A DNA stretch of 64,000 nucleotides from Isoptericola croceus (GTDB taxonomy: Bacteria; Actinomycetota; Actinomycetes; Actinomycetales; Cellulomonadaceae). The stretch lies in contig NZ_JARLLG010000006.1 in the NCBI RefSeq assembly GCF_029382255.1, positions 186,001-250,000 of the forward strand, given 5' to 3'. Position numbers and translations under genes: made by a program. Of the stretch, positions 39,601 to 52,826 are shown in pieces. The notes below the pieces were generated by a model. That model was given only the letters and a program-made list of their open reading frames with translations. It was not told the DNA's origin and searched no databases. Positions within the stretch are counted from its first letter, which is position 1; every line of letters begins with the position of its first letter.

Positions 39601-40351
39601 CCGCCACCATGTCGAGGTCGAGGTGCAGCCTCGTCCGTCCGCGCGGGAGCAGGCTGAGCGCCACGCCCAGGAGATGCCCGGCGGCGATGTCGAGGTGCTG
39701 GTGGGTGTAGCGGTCCCGGAGCTCGTCGAGCCGGCGGGTGACGTCGTCGTCGTCGAGCCGGCGCAGGTCGTGGACCTCGACGCCGGCGTTCGGGCTCGGC
39801 ACCCCGTGCGGACCGGCGGCGGGCGCGGTGACGGCCTGCCCGTCGTCGCCGAACCGGGTGCGCAGCAGCCCGTGCCGCGTGACGAGCACGCCGAGCGCCC
39901 GCCGGAGTCGTTCCGGGTCGACGCCGCGTCCGTCGAGCTCGACGTAGTAGTGCGCGGCCACCCCGCCCCACGGCTGGTCCGGGTCCCGCCCGATCCAGTA
40001 CGCGTGCTGCATGGTCGCCAGCGGGTACGGCTCACCGTCCGGGACACGGACCACGTCGGCGTCGGCCTCCGCGTCCTGCGCGGCGGCGGGAGCCTCGGGT
40101 GCCGAGGGCCCGACGATGCGTGCCCACCCGCGCAGCGTGGGGTCGGCGGCCAGCTCGTCGAACCGGGCGCGGACCCCCTGGCGGCGCCAGCCGCCGATCA
40201 GCCGGATGAGGGTGAGGGAGTCCAGCCCGCAGGCGAAGAGGTTGTCGTCGTCCCCGGGTGCGCGGCCGGCGTCAGGGAGCGCGGTCGTGACGGCCGCTCG
40301 CAGCCAGTGCGGTACGGCGGGCGTCTCGGTCAGGGTGGCGGGCTCGGTCAT
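33668..40351 (-). CDS. Nonribosomal peptide synthetase A: ArCP-Cy-A-PCP-Cy-A-PCP
   Basis: 2227 residues. Domains in order: aryl carrier protein (Ser45 in GLDSLTLI); heterocyclisation Cy1 with D247...D252..S255 (DMVAADALS); A1 about 565-1065; PCP1 (Ser1128 in GGDSLL); Cy2 with D1328...D1333..S1336 (DYIVFDALS); A2 about 1660-2110; PCP2 (Ser2178 in GGNSLA). No thioesterase is present, so the chain passes to NRPS B. A-domain pocket residues read DLYNLGLIH (A1) and DLFNLSLIW (A2); A2 is close to the DLYNLSLIW signature of Cys-activating HMWP2/PchE. It should build aryl-thiazoline-thiazoline. It is co-transcribed with the AMP ligase upstream and the ABC pair downstream (GTGA overlap). Confidence 0.95.
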   Translation of the reverse strand: MTEPATLTETPAVPHWLRAAVTTALPDAGRAPGDDDNLFACGLDSLTLIRLIGGWRRQGVRARFDELAADPTLRGWARIVGPSAPEAPAAAQDAEADADVVRVPDGEPYPLATMQHAYWIGRDPDQPWGGVAAHYYVELDGRGVDPERLRRALGVLVTRHGLLRTRFGDDGQAVTAPAAGPHGVPSPNAGVEVHDLRRLDDDDVTRRLDELRDRYTHQHLDIAAGHLLGVALSLLPRGRTRLHLDLDMVAADALSMRLLLADLRAAYLDPDAVAARPLPRLGFADYLATERRDRADDRQADAEYWHGRLDTLPDGPQLPAAAAATGPARSRRLHHWLTPEQVATLGRRAAEHGVTPSALLATVFAETVGAWSRQGRFLLNLPLFDRDEIHPDVNALVGDFSSSILLEIDLRRPAGLVDRARALAENLAEAVAHGSYPGVEVLRDKARHEGTPVLAPVVYTSAIGLGELYEQAVCETFGEPSWIISQGPQVWLDAQVTEFRGGLLVNWDVRDDVLRDGVADAAFDYYRSLLDDLLTAPEAWHRPAPSELPPAQRQVRDRVNDTAVDHRPQLLHATVADLDPAWAYRVAVADSRGTLTYAELAAASGAVAGWLRARGVGAGDTVAVSLPKGRAQVVAVLGILRAGATYLPISIDQPAARAATMRRLGDVVTTIDAATYDDAVAFVPPDGADAAAPGAGQDDEPAGDESDDDLAAQVRRPAYVLFTSGSTGEPKGVEVSHAAAMNTVAALNRRLDLGPHDASLALSALEFDLSVYDMFAPLAVGGTVVVVTEEERRDPEAWWRLITQHHVTVWNSVPALLGLLLAAAPSGAGASAGEGPSLRAALLGGDVIPTDLPDRFHAVAPRARFLALGGMTEAAIHSTVAEIGSPAGAMPDGVPWGVPLDNVRCRVVDDRGHDCRDQVVGELWMGGAGLAEGYRGRPDATAERFVTLDGERWYRTGDLASYRPDGTLVFHGRRDAQVQVLGHRIEPGEVESALRALPGVRDAVVRAVHRRGATRLAAVVAAADPAPSADELRSGLSAAVPAYMVCDPVVVVPELPLSANGKVVGSAVEALVRAALDGGATADGAASGGGAPPRTASERRVAQVWAELLRPPRPLRTGDDFFSLGGDSLLATRATAALRRAGAEGARVSALLRATSLAEYAASLTWPHGPDGVEAADDAVGAGPSEAQVIVPRPDERHLPFPGTDVQQAYLLGRDPALPLGGVGTWQYAEFDAPAGGSFDVAAIESAWRRLVARHEMLRTSVDADGMLTIHPELPRWELPVRDVGSADELERLRQAWSHRVLDLSQPPLWHVELVRHPHGERWVIGLDYIVFDALSIMTLFTELDLLVTDSGAHLAPIELSFRDYVLQHRADPAAVDTDQQYWRERLAQLPPGPTVPLARTVDEAPPRFERRQHRLDAESWQRLQDLARRLRLTPSTVLLALYAHVLGRWSERGDVTVTLTMFNRREVHPDIYRVLGDFTTVSLADYRPSEADDWQQAASALQARLAEDLDHREVSSSWLLRELTRMNGRLESVPVVFTSGLGVGTGPGVGMDMSPAFGTRAYGISQSPQVTLDNQVTESEGGLLITWDSVVGLFADGVVDAMFELYRDAVTACTRGDVAAAGRVLDGLPAGQRAVRDRVNDTATARTPRTLHGAVLDGPDQQRDGVALRGADGSEISHRRLRSVVLEHAGALRDRGVRPGDRVGVRMPKSPDQVVAVLAVLAAGGVYVPIGVDQPAARVARIAAAAGLVHTIDGLEDLSGAEPLAEPWAGDPHDVAYVIFTSGSTGEPKGVEITHAAAANTIDDLVERCGLTADDVVLGSAALDFDLSVFDIFGTLAVGAELVVPSESDRRDADRWCELVRTHRVTWWNSVPLLYDLLLGAAERQGPGRPLESLRQVLLSGDWVGLDLAERSSARAPHARLLALGGATEAAIWSNAQPFDRAEPHWPSVPYGRPLSNQEFRVVDDLRRDRPDRAVGELWIGGAGLARGYCGDPALTDERFVVDGGRRWYRTGDLGRYWPDGTLEFCGRRDAQVKVGGHRVELGEVEAALERLPRVERAAAVLAGDRSRVFALVTGSGPLESGRDEAGLREMLRAELPPYAVPARVVRADEMPLTVNGKLDRAAVASLVAAHVADHAGAERAAVESAGLAGEVARLWAEVGVVVRDDQENFFAAGGNSLAALRFVQAVERRWGADYTVRAFLQEPTVASVAAELARRGADQIEEGVL

Positions 40352-40406
40352 CGCGGTGAGGCTCCCGGTCGTTCGCGTCGAGGGTCGGGGTGCGTGACGG
40401 GCAGGG

Positions 40407-42044
40407 TCACTGCCGGGTCACGCGTTCACGCAGTGCTGCCTTGTCGATCTTCGCCACGGCCGTCAGCGGCATGTCGTCGACGACCGCGAACCTCTCGGGG
40501 ACCTTGTAGGCGGCCAGCCCTCGTTCGCGCAGGTGTGCGACCAGGGTGGCCGGGTCGGGCTCGCCCTGGCCCGGTACCGGGCGGACGGCGGCGGCCACCC
40601 GCTCGCCGTACAGCGGGTCCGGCACGCCGAAGACGGCGGCGACGTCGACCTGCGGGTGGGTCACCAGGTGGCCCTCGACCTCGGCCGGGGCGATCTTCTC
40701 GCCCCCACGGTTGATCTGGTCCTTCACCCGGCCGACGACGATCAGGTGACCGGTCTCGAGCCGCCGCACCAGGTCGCCGGTGCGGTAGTACCCGTCGGGG
40801 GTGAACGCGACGGCGTTGTGCTCGTCCGCCCGCCAGTACCCCCGCAGCGTGTAGGGGCCGCGGGTCAGCAGCTCGCCCGGCTCACCGGCGGCCACGTCCC
40901 GGCCCTCGCCGTCGACGACGCGCACCTCGTCGCCGGGGGACATGGGCACGCCCTGCGTGGTGGTCACGAGGCCCTCGGGGTCGTCCAGGTGGGTGTAGCA
41001 GATCAGCCCTTCGGCCATGCCGTAGACCTGCTGGAGCGTGGCGCCGAACGCCGGCCCGACCGTCACCGCGACGTCGTCGGGCAGGCGGGCGGAGCCCACG
41101 TTCACGACCTCGACGCTCGAGGTGTCGCGGCCGCCGAAGCCGATCTCCTCGACGAACAGCCCGGCCAGGGGCGGGTTGAGCGTCAGGGACGTGACCCGTT
41201 CGGCCACGATGAGGTCGAAGACCGTGTCCGGGCTGGGGTCACGGGCGAGGACGACCGTGCCGCCGGCGCTGAGGGTACCGAGCGCACCGGGGCAGCACCA
41301 GGAGAAGTTGAAGGCGACCGGTAGCGCGGCCAGGAAGACGGTGTCCGGGGTCATGCCGCACCGCTCGGCGCTGAGCCGGGCGTTGTACAGGTAGTCGTCG
41401 TGCGTGCGGGGGATGAGCTTGGGCAGCCCGGTGGTCCCGCCCGAGAGGAGCAGCAGGGCGAGGTCCCGGCTCGAGGTCTCGGTGCGCACGCCGGAGGCCC
41501 GGTCAGCGCCGTCCGCGGTGCGGAGCTGGTCGTAGCCGGTGGCGGCCCGGTCGCCGACCTCGCCGACGACGACCACCAGCAGCGCCCGGCCTGCCTGGGC
41601 ACGAGCGGCCACGAGGTGGTCGGCGAGCTCGCGGTGGTCGAATCCTTGGTGGACGTCGGTGGTGACGTAGGCGCGCGCGTCGGCGAGGTCCGCGAGGTGC
41701 TCGAGCTCGGCGGTGCGGTGTGCCGGCATCGCGTGCACGGGGACGGCGCCGAGGTGCTGCAGCGCGAACCAGAGCGTGAGGAACTCCGCCACGTTCGGCA
41801 GCTGGAGGATCACCCGGTCCCCGGGGCCTACCCCGTGCGCGGCGAGCCCCGCGGCGACCGCCTCGGACTCGGAGACGAGGTCGGCGTAGGTGAGCCGCCG
41901 GCGGTGGTCGACCACGGCGACGTGGTCCGGACGCCGTGCGGCCCAGCGGTGCAGCGCCGCGGAGAAGGTCTCGCCGGCCCACCAGCCGGCCTGCTGATAG
42001 CGCTCGGCGTCCTCGGTGGGCCAGCCCGGCCAGTCCTTGCTCAC
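40407..42044 (-). CDS. Aryl-acid AMP ligase (DhbE/YbtE/MbtA-like)
   Basis: 545 residues from GTG 42044 (MSKDWPGWPTEDAERYQQAGWW), behind GAGAGGGG. A stand-alone adenylation enzyme that activates an aromatic acid and loads it onto the ArCP of NRPS A. Motifs: LLLLSGGTTGLPKLIPRTH (A3), YGMAEGLICYTHLDDP (A5), YYRTGDLVRR (A7), GRVKDQINRGGEKIAPAEVE (A8). The usual acid-pocket stretch HNYPLSS/CC reads FNFSWCC here: the Asn is kept, His is Phe. The CC resembles salicylate rather than dihydroxybenzoate enzymes, but the other changes make the substrate uncertain. First gene of the leftward operon. Confidence 0.92.
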   Translation of the reverse strand: MSKDWPGWPTEDAERYQQAGWWAGETFSAALHRWAARRPDHVAVVDHRRRLTYADLVSESEAVAAGLAAHGVGPGDRVILQLPNVAEFLTLWFALQHLGAVPVHAMPAHRTAELEHLADLADARAYVTTDVHQGFDHRELADHLVAARAQAGRALLVVVVGEVGDRAATGYDQLRTADGADRASGVRTETSSRDLALLLLSGGTTGLPKLIPRTHDDYLYNARLSAERCGMTPDTVFLAALPVAFNFSWCCPGALGTLSAGGTVVLARDPSPDTVFDLIVAERVTSLTLNPPLAGLFVEEIGFGGRDTSSVEVVNVGSARLPDDVAVTVGPAFGATLQQVYGMAEGLICYTHLDDPEGLVTTTQGVPMSPGDEVRVVDGEGRDVAAGEPGELLTRGPYTLRGYWRADEHNAVAFTPDGYYRTGDLVRRLETGHLIVVGRVKDQINRGGEKIAPAEVEGHLVTHPQVDVAAVFGVPDPLYGERVAAAVRPVPGQGEPDPATLVAHLRERGLAAYKVPERFAVVDDMPLTAVAKIDKAALRERVTRQ

Positions 42045-42110
42045 GACGGTCCCCTCTCTGAGACGGCAGGTGTCGCGGCCACGGGAGACCACGCCCCGGT
42101 GCAGCCTAAT

Positions 42111-42137
42111 CGATAATGATAACGGGAATGATTTTCA
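42111..42137. promoter_or_regulatory. Zur-like box in the divergent biosynthetic promoter
   Basis: CGGGAATGATTTTCA (42123-42137) matches 12/15 of the 7-1-7 Streptomyces Zur consensus TGAAAATGATTTTCA, as I recall it. Immediately beside it CGATAATGATAACGG (42111-42125) is a weaker, overlapping second copy. The site lies between the AMP ligase (start 42044) and NRPS B (start 42179), so one repressor could control both operons. Confidence 0.7.
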
Positions 42138-42178
42138 GTTAGAGTCGCTGCCACCACGACGACGGGAGTGTGAGCATC

Positions 42179-47742
<5,564 letters not shown>

Positions 47743-47746
<4 letters not shown>

Positions 47747-48963
47747 GCGCCGGACCACGCGGGGGAGCGACCCCGACCGTCGCCGTCGTCGGGGCGAGCG
47801 GGTCCATCGGCGGTGAGCTCGTGCGGCTGCTCGCCACCCTGAGCGGCTCGGTGCCGCTGCGGCTCCGGCTCGGTGGACGCCGGGCGCACGCCCTGCTCGC
47901 CACGGCCGAGGCGCTGCGCGGCACGACGGCGGGGCGGGCGCTCGACGTCGAGACGCAGGTGTGCGACGTCTGGGACGACACCTCGCTCGCCACCTTCTGC
48001 GCCGGAGCCGACGTCGTGGTGTCCGTCGCCGGGCCGACCTACCGGATCGGCGGGAGGATCGCGCTGGCCGCCGTCGCCGCCGGTGCCGGGTACGTCGACG
48101 TCGGGGGCGACGACCCGCTGCTCGAGGCGCTGGCCCGGCACGCGTCGGGTCACGGGTCGCCGGTCGTGGCGTCGGCCGGCGCCCTGCCCGGCGCGTCCGC
48201 GCTGCTCCCGCGGTACCTGGCCGCGCTGCTGCCGCAGGGCGACGCCCTCACCGCGCACGTCGGCGGGATGGAGGCCTGCTCCACGACGGTCGCGGAGGAC
48301 ATGCTGCTCTCGCTGAGCCGCGGCGGGCCGGACGGCACCCCGTTCGGCACCCCCCTGGCGGCGTGGGTGGCGGGGGAGGTCCGGCAGCGTGCGCTCGAGG
48401 TCGCCCCGGCGCACCACCTGCCGGGTGCCCGCGGACCGGTGGTCGGCCAACCGTTCCTCAGCGCCGAGACCGCCCGCCTCGCCGCCGCCCTGGGACTCCG
48501 CTCGGCGTCCTGGTGGAACCTGTGGACCGACGGGCACGCCTGGTCGGTGCTGTCGACCCTGCCGGTCCTCCTGCAGGACCCGACGACGTCGACCCGCGAC
48601 ATCGTCGGGCACCTCTGCCGGGCGGCCGAGCTCGACGTCCTGGGCCGCCGCCCCTGGTACCTGATGAGGTTCCGCCTCGCGCACACCGGCTCCGGGCAGG
48701 AGGTCGTCGCCGAGCTGCGCACCGACTCCTCGTCGCTGGTCACCGCGCTCGTCGCCACCACGGCGGTGCGCACCGTGCTGACCACGCCGGGGCTCGGCAC
48801 CGGGTTCGCCGCGGACCTGCTCGACCCCGCCGAGGTCGTCGTCGACCTCGAGAGCCACCCCCGGATCGACCTGCAGGTCACCGGCACCGCCGACGCCCTC
48901 ACCCGCGACCCGGTCACCACCTCCGGCGTGCCGCACGCGGCGGTCGAGGAGGGGGCGCTGTGA
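47743..48963 (+). CDS. Saccharopine-dehydrogenase-like NAD(P)-binding protein
   Basis: 406 residues from ATG 47743, overlapping NRPS B's stop. N-terminal Rossmann domain VAVVGASGSIGGELVRLLA, with YVDVGGDDPLLEALARHA and SAGALPGASALLPRYLA, typical of the saccharopine dehydrogenase superfamily of trans-acting enoyl/imine reductases. Its place between the NRPS and the thiazolinyl imide reductase argues for a redox step on the chain or the released product. I recall a conserved hypothetical gene at the equivalent place in coelibactin (SCO7684). The reaction is unknown. Confidence 0.82.
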
Positions 48964-50822
48964 GCGCGACGCCGCAACCACGGTCGGTGGTCGTGTGCGG
49001 CAGCCGGTTCGGCCGCTTCTACGCCGCGGCGGTCGACCGCCACCCCGCGCTGCGCCTGGTCGCGATCCTCGGCCGCGGGTCCGTCGCGTCCCGGGAGCTC
49101 GCCGCCCGGTACGACGTGCCGCTGGTCGGCTCCGTGGCCGACTGCCCACCCACGGACCTGGCCTGCGTCGCCGTCGGGTCGACCATCCAGGGCGGCGCGG
49201 GCAGCGAGATCGCCACCGCGTGGATGGAACGGGGCGTGTCCGTGGTGCAGGAGCACCCGGTGCACCCCCGCGAGCTCGCGGACCTGCTGCGCACGGCGCG
49301 CCGGACCGGGACGTCCTACCGGATGAACCTGCACTACCGGTGGGTGGACCCCGCGCCGGAGTTCCTGGCCGCCACCGCGAGGCTGCGCGCACGCCAGGAA
49401 CCCGTCTTCGCCGACGTCGTCACCCCCGTGCACCTGCTGCTGCCCGTCCTCGACCTGCTCGCCGGGGCGATCGGCGCCGCCCGGCCCGCCACGGCCGGTG
49501 ACGTGCTGCCGGAGCGCGGCGGCTCCCCGTTCACCGTCATGACGCTCACGCTCGGTGGCGTCCCGGTGACGCTGCGGGTCCAGAACCAGCTGTGCCCCAC
49601 CGACCGGGACAACCACACGGTGTGCTGGCCGCGGATCGCCGTCGGGTTCCCGGCCGGCGTCCTGACCCTGGCGGACCTGCACGGCCCGGTCGAGTGGGCG
49701 CCGCGCTGGCAGCTCGGCGGCGGCACCGGCCCGCAGACGGCGACGGACGAGCCGACGGTCTCGACGACCGGCGCACCGGGCACGTTCGACGAGGTCTTCG
49801 CCGACCGGTGGCCCACGGCGCTGTCGCGGGTGCTCGACGAGTTCTGCGACGACGTCGACGCCGGGCGCGACCCGCTGCGGGCGGCGTCCTGGACGATGTC
49901 CGTGGTCCAGCTGTGGCACCAGGTGGCCGAGTCGATGGGGCCGCCGCAGGTCGTCGAGGCCCGGCCGGCGGAGCTGCTGGGCACGGCCGCCGTCCTCGGC
50001 ACCGAACCGCCGTCCACCGGTCCGTCGGCGCAGGAACCCGCACCCGACGGTGGCGCCGGGGCGGGGTGGGAGCCGTACGTCGACGAGGCCGAGTTCTTCG
50101 ACCTCGCGGCGTCCGGCCACGTCGACCCGGTCAGCGCTCCGCTCGTCGTCGAGGCACTGGCCGGCGCGCCCGTCGGGCCTGATCGCCCGGTGGTCGAGAT
50201 CGGCGCGGGGACAGGCCTGCTGACCGTCCCCGCGGCGTCGGCCCTGCCCGACGACGTGCCGTGGTGGGCCGCCGAGCCGGCGGCCCCGATGCGTGCCGTG
50301 CTCATGGCGCGGGTCCTCGACCACGGACTGCAGCGGCGCGTCACCGTGCTGCCCGACGACGCCGCCTCGGTGGCGCTGCCCGCCCACGCCGGAGCGGTCC
50401 TGCTCTGCGGCGTCCTCGGGCACCTCGACGACGCCGGGCACGACCGGTTGTGGGCCCGCCTGCGCGACCACCTCGCCCCCGGGGCGCCCGTGGTGGTCGA
50501 GCTGATGAACCTCACCTCGCCGCAGCAGATCGACGAGGCCGAGCTGGCCACGCAGCGCGTCGGGACGAACACCTACCGGTGGCGGTGGTCCGCCCGGCCG
50601 GACGGCGCCCACCACGTGCAGATGTCGAGCCGCTGGCAGGTGCACACCGCGGACGGTCTCGACCGCGAGAGCACGGTCACCCACCGGTGGCGCACCTGCT
50701 CCGTGCCCGACGTCGCCGCCGTCGCCGAGCGCCACGGCTTCCGTCTCGACGCCGACCTGTCGCACCCCGCGTCCACACCGATGGCCGTGTTCCGGCTCAC
50801 GCCCCAGGAGAACCATGTCTGA
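48960..50822 (+). CDS. Thiazolinyl imide reductase fused to a methyltransferase
   Basis: 620 residues from GTG 48960, overlapping the upstream stop (GTGA). Residues about 1-345 are an Irp3/PchG-type oxidoreductase: Rossmann VVVCGSRFGRFYAAA, QEHPVHPRELADLL, MNLHYRWVDPAPEFL. This reduces a carrier-bound thiazoline to thiazolidine with NADPH. After an Ala/Pro/Gly linker, residues about 370-620 are a class I SAM methyltransferase (VEIGAGTGLLTVPA). The methyltransferase half is a clear paralogue of the gene at 52823. This fusion is not in the yersiniabactin or pyochelin reductases. Confidence 0.9.
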   Translation: MSATPQPRSVVVCGSRFGRFYAAAVDRHPALRLVAILGRGSVASRELAARYDVPLVGSVADCPPTDLACVAVGSTIQGGAGSEIATAWMERGVSVVQEHPVHPRELADLLRTARRTGTSYRMNLHYRWVDPAPEFLAATARLRARQEPVFADVVTPVHLLLPVLDLLAGAIGAARPATAGDVLPERGGSPFTVMTLTLGGVPVTLRVQNQLCPTDRDNHTVCWPRIAVGFPAGVLTLADLHGPVEWAPRWQLGGGTGPQTATDEPTVSTTGAPGTFDEVFADRWPTALSRVLDEFCDDVDAGRDPLRAASWTMSVVQLWHQVAESMGPPQVVEARPAELLGTAAVLGTEPPSTGPSAQEPAPDGGAGAGWEPYVDEAEFFDLAASGHVDPVSAPLVVEALAGAPVGPDRPVVEIGAGTGLLTVPAASALPDDVPWWAAEPAAPMRAVLMARVLDHGLQRRVTVLPDDAASVALPAHAGAVLLCGVLGHLDDAGHDRLWARLRDHLAPGAPVVVELMNLTSPQQIDEAELATQRVGTNTYRWRWSARPDGAHHVQMSSRWQVHTADGLDRESTVTHRWRTCSVPDVAAVAERHGFRLDADLSHPASTPMAVFRLTPQENHV

Positions 50823-52059
50823 GTCCCTCACCCGTCCCGTCGCCGAGGAGCCGCGCACGACGAGCGGCCCCGACGAGCGGCTGCCGTTCCCGATGCCGCG
50901 CACGTGCCCCTTCGCGCCGCCGGACGACTACGCGCGCCTGCGCGAGCAGGACCCCGCGCCGCACGTCGAGATCCCCGGTGGACGCCCCGCCCGGCTACTG
51001 ACCCGGTACGACGACGTCCGCCGGTTCCTCGCCGACCGGACCACCAGCGCCGACGCGCGCGACGAGGCGCTGCCCGCCCTCGGGGTCGGTGAGCGGGAGG
51101 CGGCCGCCAAGTCGCGGCCGTTCATCCGCACCGACCCGCCGGACCACACCCGGCAGCGCCGGATCCTCCAGGCGCAGTTCACCGTGCGGCGCGTGGCACG
51201 CATGGCCGACGGGATCCGGGGACGCGCCGACCGGCTGGTCGCCGAGATGCGTCCGCGCGGCCGCGCCGACGTCGTGACCGACTACGCCAACATCGTGTCC
51301 ACCTCGACCGTCCTGGGCCTGATGGGGCTCCCCGACGACGACCCCGACTTCTTCCGGGAGATCACCCGCATCTCCGGCGGGCGGCACAGCACCGAGGCCG
51401 AGGTGACGGCCGCGCTGGGCACCCTGTTCGCCACACTCGACGAGCACATCACCCTGCGCTCGCAGGAGCCGGGGGACGACCTGCTGTCCGCGCTCGTGCA
51501 GAACCACCTGCTCACCGGCGAGGTGACCCGCCACGAGCTGCTCTCCACGCTCGGGATCACGATCATCGCGGGCCGGGAGACGACGACGTCGATGATCGCG
51601 CTGAGCACGTGGAAGCTCCTGCAGGACCCCGCCGCCCGGGCCGTCGCCGAGGCCGGTGACGACCGGATGAAGGGCCTGGTCGAGGAGCTCCTGCGGCTCC
51701 TGAGCGTCGCCGACTCCATCCCGATCCGGGTCGCCGGCGCCGACCACGACGTCGACGGCGCCACCGCGCCGATCCGCGAGGGTGACGGCGTCATCGCGCT
51801 GCTGGCGGCGGCGAACCACGACCCGGCCACGTTCAGCGACCCCGACCGCCTGATCCCGGACCGCACGCCGAACCACCACCTGGCGTTCGGGTTCGGCATC
51901 CACCAGTGCATCGGCCAGCACCTGGCCCGCCTCGAGCTGCAGATCGCCCTGCACTCGCTGTTCTCCGGGCTGCCCGGCCTGACGCTCGCGAGCGACGACG
52001 TCGCGCTCAACAACGACGCCGCGACGTTCGGCATCGAGGAGCTGCCGGTCCGATGGTGA
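50815..52059 (+). CDS. Cytochrome P450
   Basis: 414 residues from ATG 50815, overlapping the upstream gene by 8 bases. Heme loop FGFGIHQCIGQHLARLE with Cys365; I-helix AGRETTTS; K-helix EELLRLL. It is a soluble bacterial class P450 needing a ferredoxin, which is probably the one encoded at 58373. It may hydroxylate the aryl cap or a ring carbon of the metallophore. S. coelicolor coelibactin carries a P450 at the same place (SCO7686, from memory). The substrate is inferred. Confidence 0.93.
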   Translation: MSESLTRPVAEEPRTTSGPDERLPFPMPRTCPFAPPDDYARLREQDPAPHVEIPGGRPARLLTRYDDVRRFLADRTTSADARDEALPALGVGEREAAAKSRPFIRTDPPDHTRQRRILQAQFTVRRVARMADGIRGRADRLVAEMRPRGRADVVTDYANIVSTSTVLGLMGLPDDDPDFFREITRISGGRHSTEAEVTAALGTLFATLDEHITLRSQEPGDDLLSALVQNHLLTGEVTRHELLSTLGITIIAGRETTTSMIALSTWKLLQDPAARAVAEAGDDRMKGLVEELLRLLSVADSIPIRVAGADHDVDGATAPIREGDGVIALLAAANHDPATFSDPDRLIPDRTPNHHLAFGFGIHQCIGQHLARLELQIALHSLFSGLPGLTLASDDVALNNDAATFGIEELPVRW

Positions 52060-52826
52060 ACACCGCCCCCCGCCCCTCCGTGCGCCGCTGGGTGCCTCGG
52101 CCCTCCGCCCCCGTGCGGCTGGTCTGCTTCCCCCACGCCGGCGGGGGCGCCACCGCCTACCGCGACTGGGCCGCCACGCTCCCGGACACGATCGAGGTGC
52201 TGTCGGTCCAGTACCCGGGCCGCGAGGACCGCGCCGCCGACCCCCTACCCGACTCGATGCCCGAGCTGGTCGCCGCCCTGGCGGCCGACCTGCGCCCGTT
52301 CTGGAACCGGACCACCCTCGTGTTCGGCCACAGCATGGGCGCCGCGGTGGCCTACGAGACGGTCCGTGCGCTGCGCGCGCAGGGCCTGCCCGAGCCCGAC
52401 CACCTGCTCGTCTCCGGGCGGCGCGCACCCGACCGCTTCCTCGGCGGCGACGTCCACCGGTCCGGGGAGGCCGGCCTGCGTGCCGAGCTCGAACGGCTCG
52501 GAGGAACCCCGCCGGAGGTCCTCGCGGACCCGGACCTCTCCGCGTTCGTCCTGCGGTACGTCCACCACGACTACCGCCTGATCGAGAACCACCGGCCGGA
52601 ACCCGCACCACCGCTCGGGTGCCCGCTGACGGTCGTCCTGGCCGACGACGACCCGTTGCTCCGGGCCGAGCACGTCGCGGACTGGCACCGCCTCACCACC
52701 GGGGCCACCGACGTCGTCGAGCTGCCCGGCGACCACTTCTACCTCGTCCCCCACCGCGCCGCGCTGCTGCAGGTCGTCCTGGACCGCCTGGACCCGGCGC
52801 TGACCACCACCGGAGGCGGCCCGTGA
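52053..52826 (+). CDS. Type II thioesterase
   Basis: 257 residues from ATG 52053, overlapping the P450 stop. Alpha/beta hydrolase of the NRPS/PKS editing type: LVCFPHAGGGATAYRDWA, nucleophile GHSMGA (about residue 93), late GDHFYL with catalytic His. It removes stalled or wrong acyl groups from carrier domains, and is usual in siderophore clusters (YbtT-like). It keeps Ser in its elbow, unlike the Cys of NRPS B's own TE. Confidence 0.93.
   Translation: MVNTAPRPSVRRWVPRPSAPVRLVCFPHAGGGATAYRDWAATLPDTIEVLSVQYPGREDRAADPLPDSMPELVAALAADLRPFWNRTTLVFGHSMGAAVAYETVRALRAQGLPEPDHLLVSGRRAPDRFLGGDVHRSGEAGLRAELERLGGTPPEVLADPDLSAFVLRYVHHDYRLIENHRPEPAPPLGCPLTVVLADDDPLLRAEHVADWHRLTTGATDVVELPGDHFYLVPHRAALLQVVLDRLDPALTTTGGGP

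Noticed and set aside
33944-40714. A continuous open frame of over 2200 codons on the plus strand opposite NRPS A
   Set aside because: It is the antisense shadow of a GC-rich gene: composition is Arg/Gly/Val/His-rich with no domains, while the minus strand encodes intact NRPS domains.
42111-42137. DtxR/IdeR iron box at the NRPS promoter
   Set aside because: Lacks the TTAGGTTAGGCTAACCTAA pattern; the AATGATTTTCA core fits Zur-type sites better. Iron control is not fully excluded.
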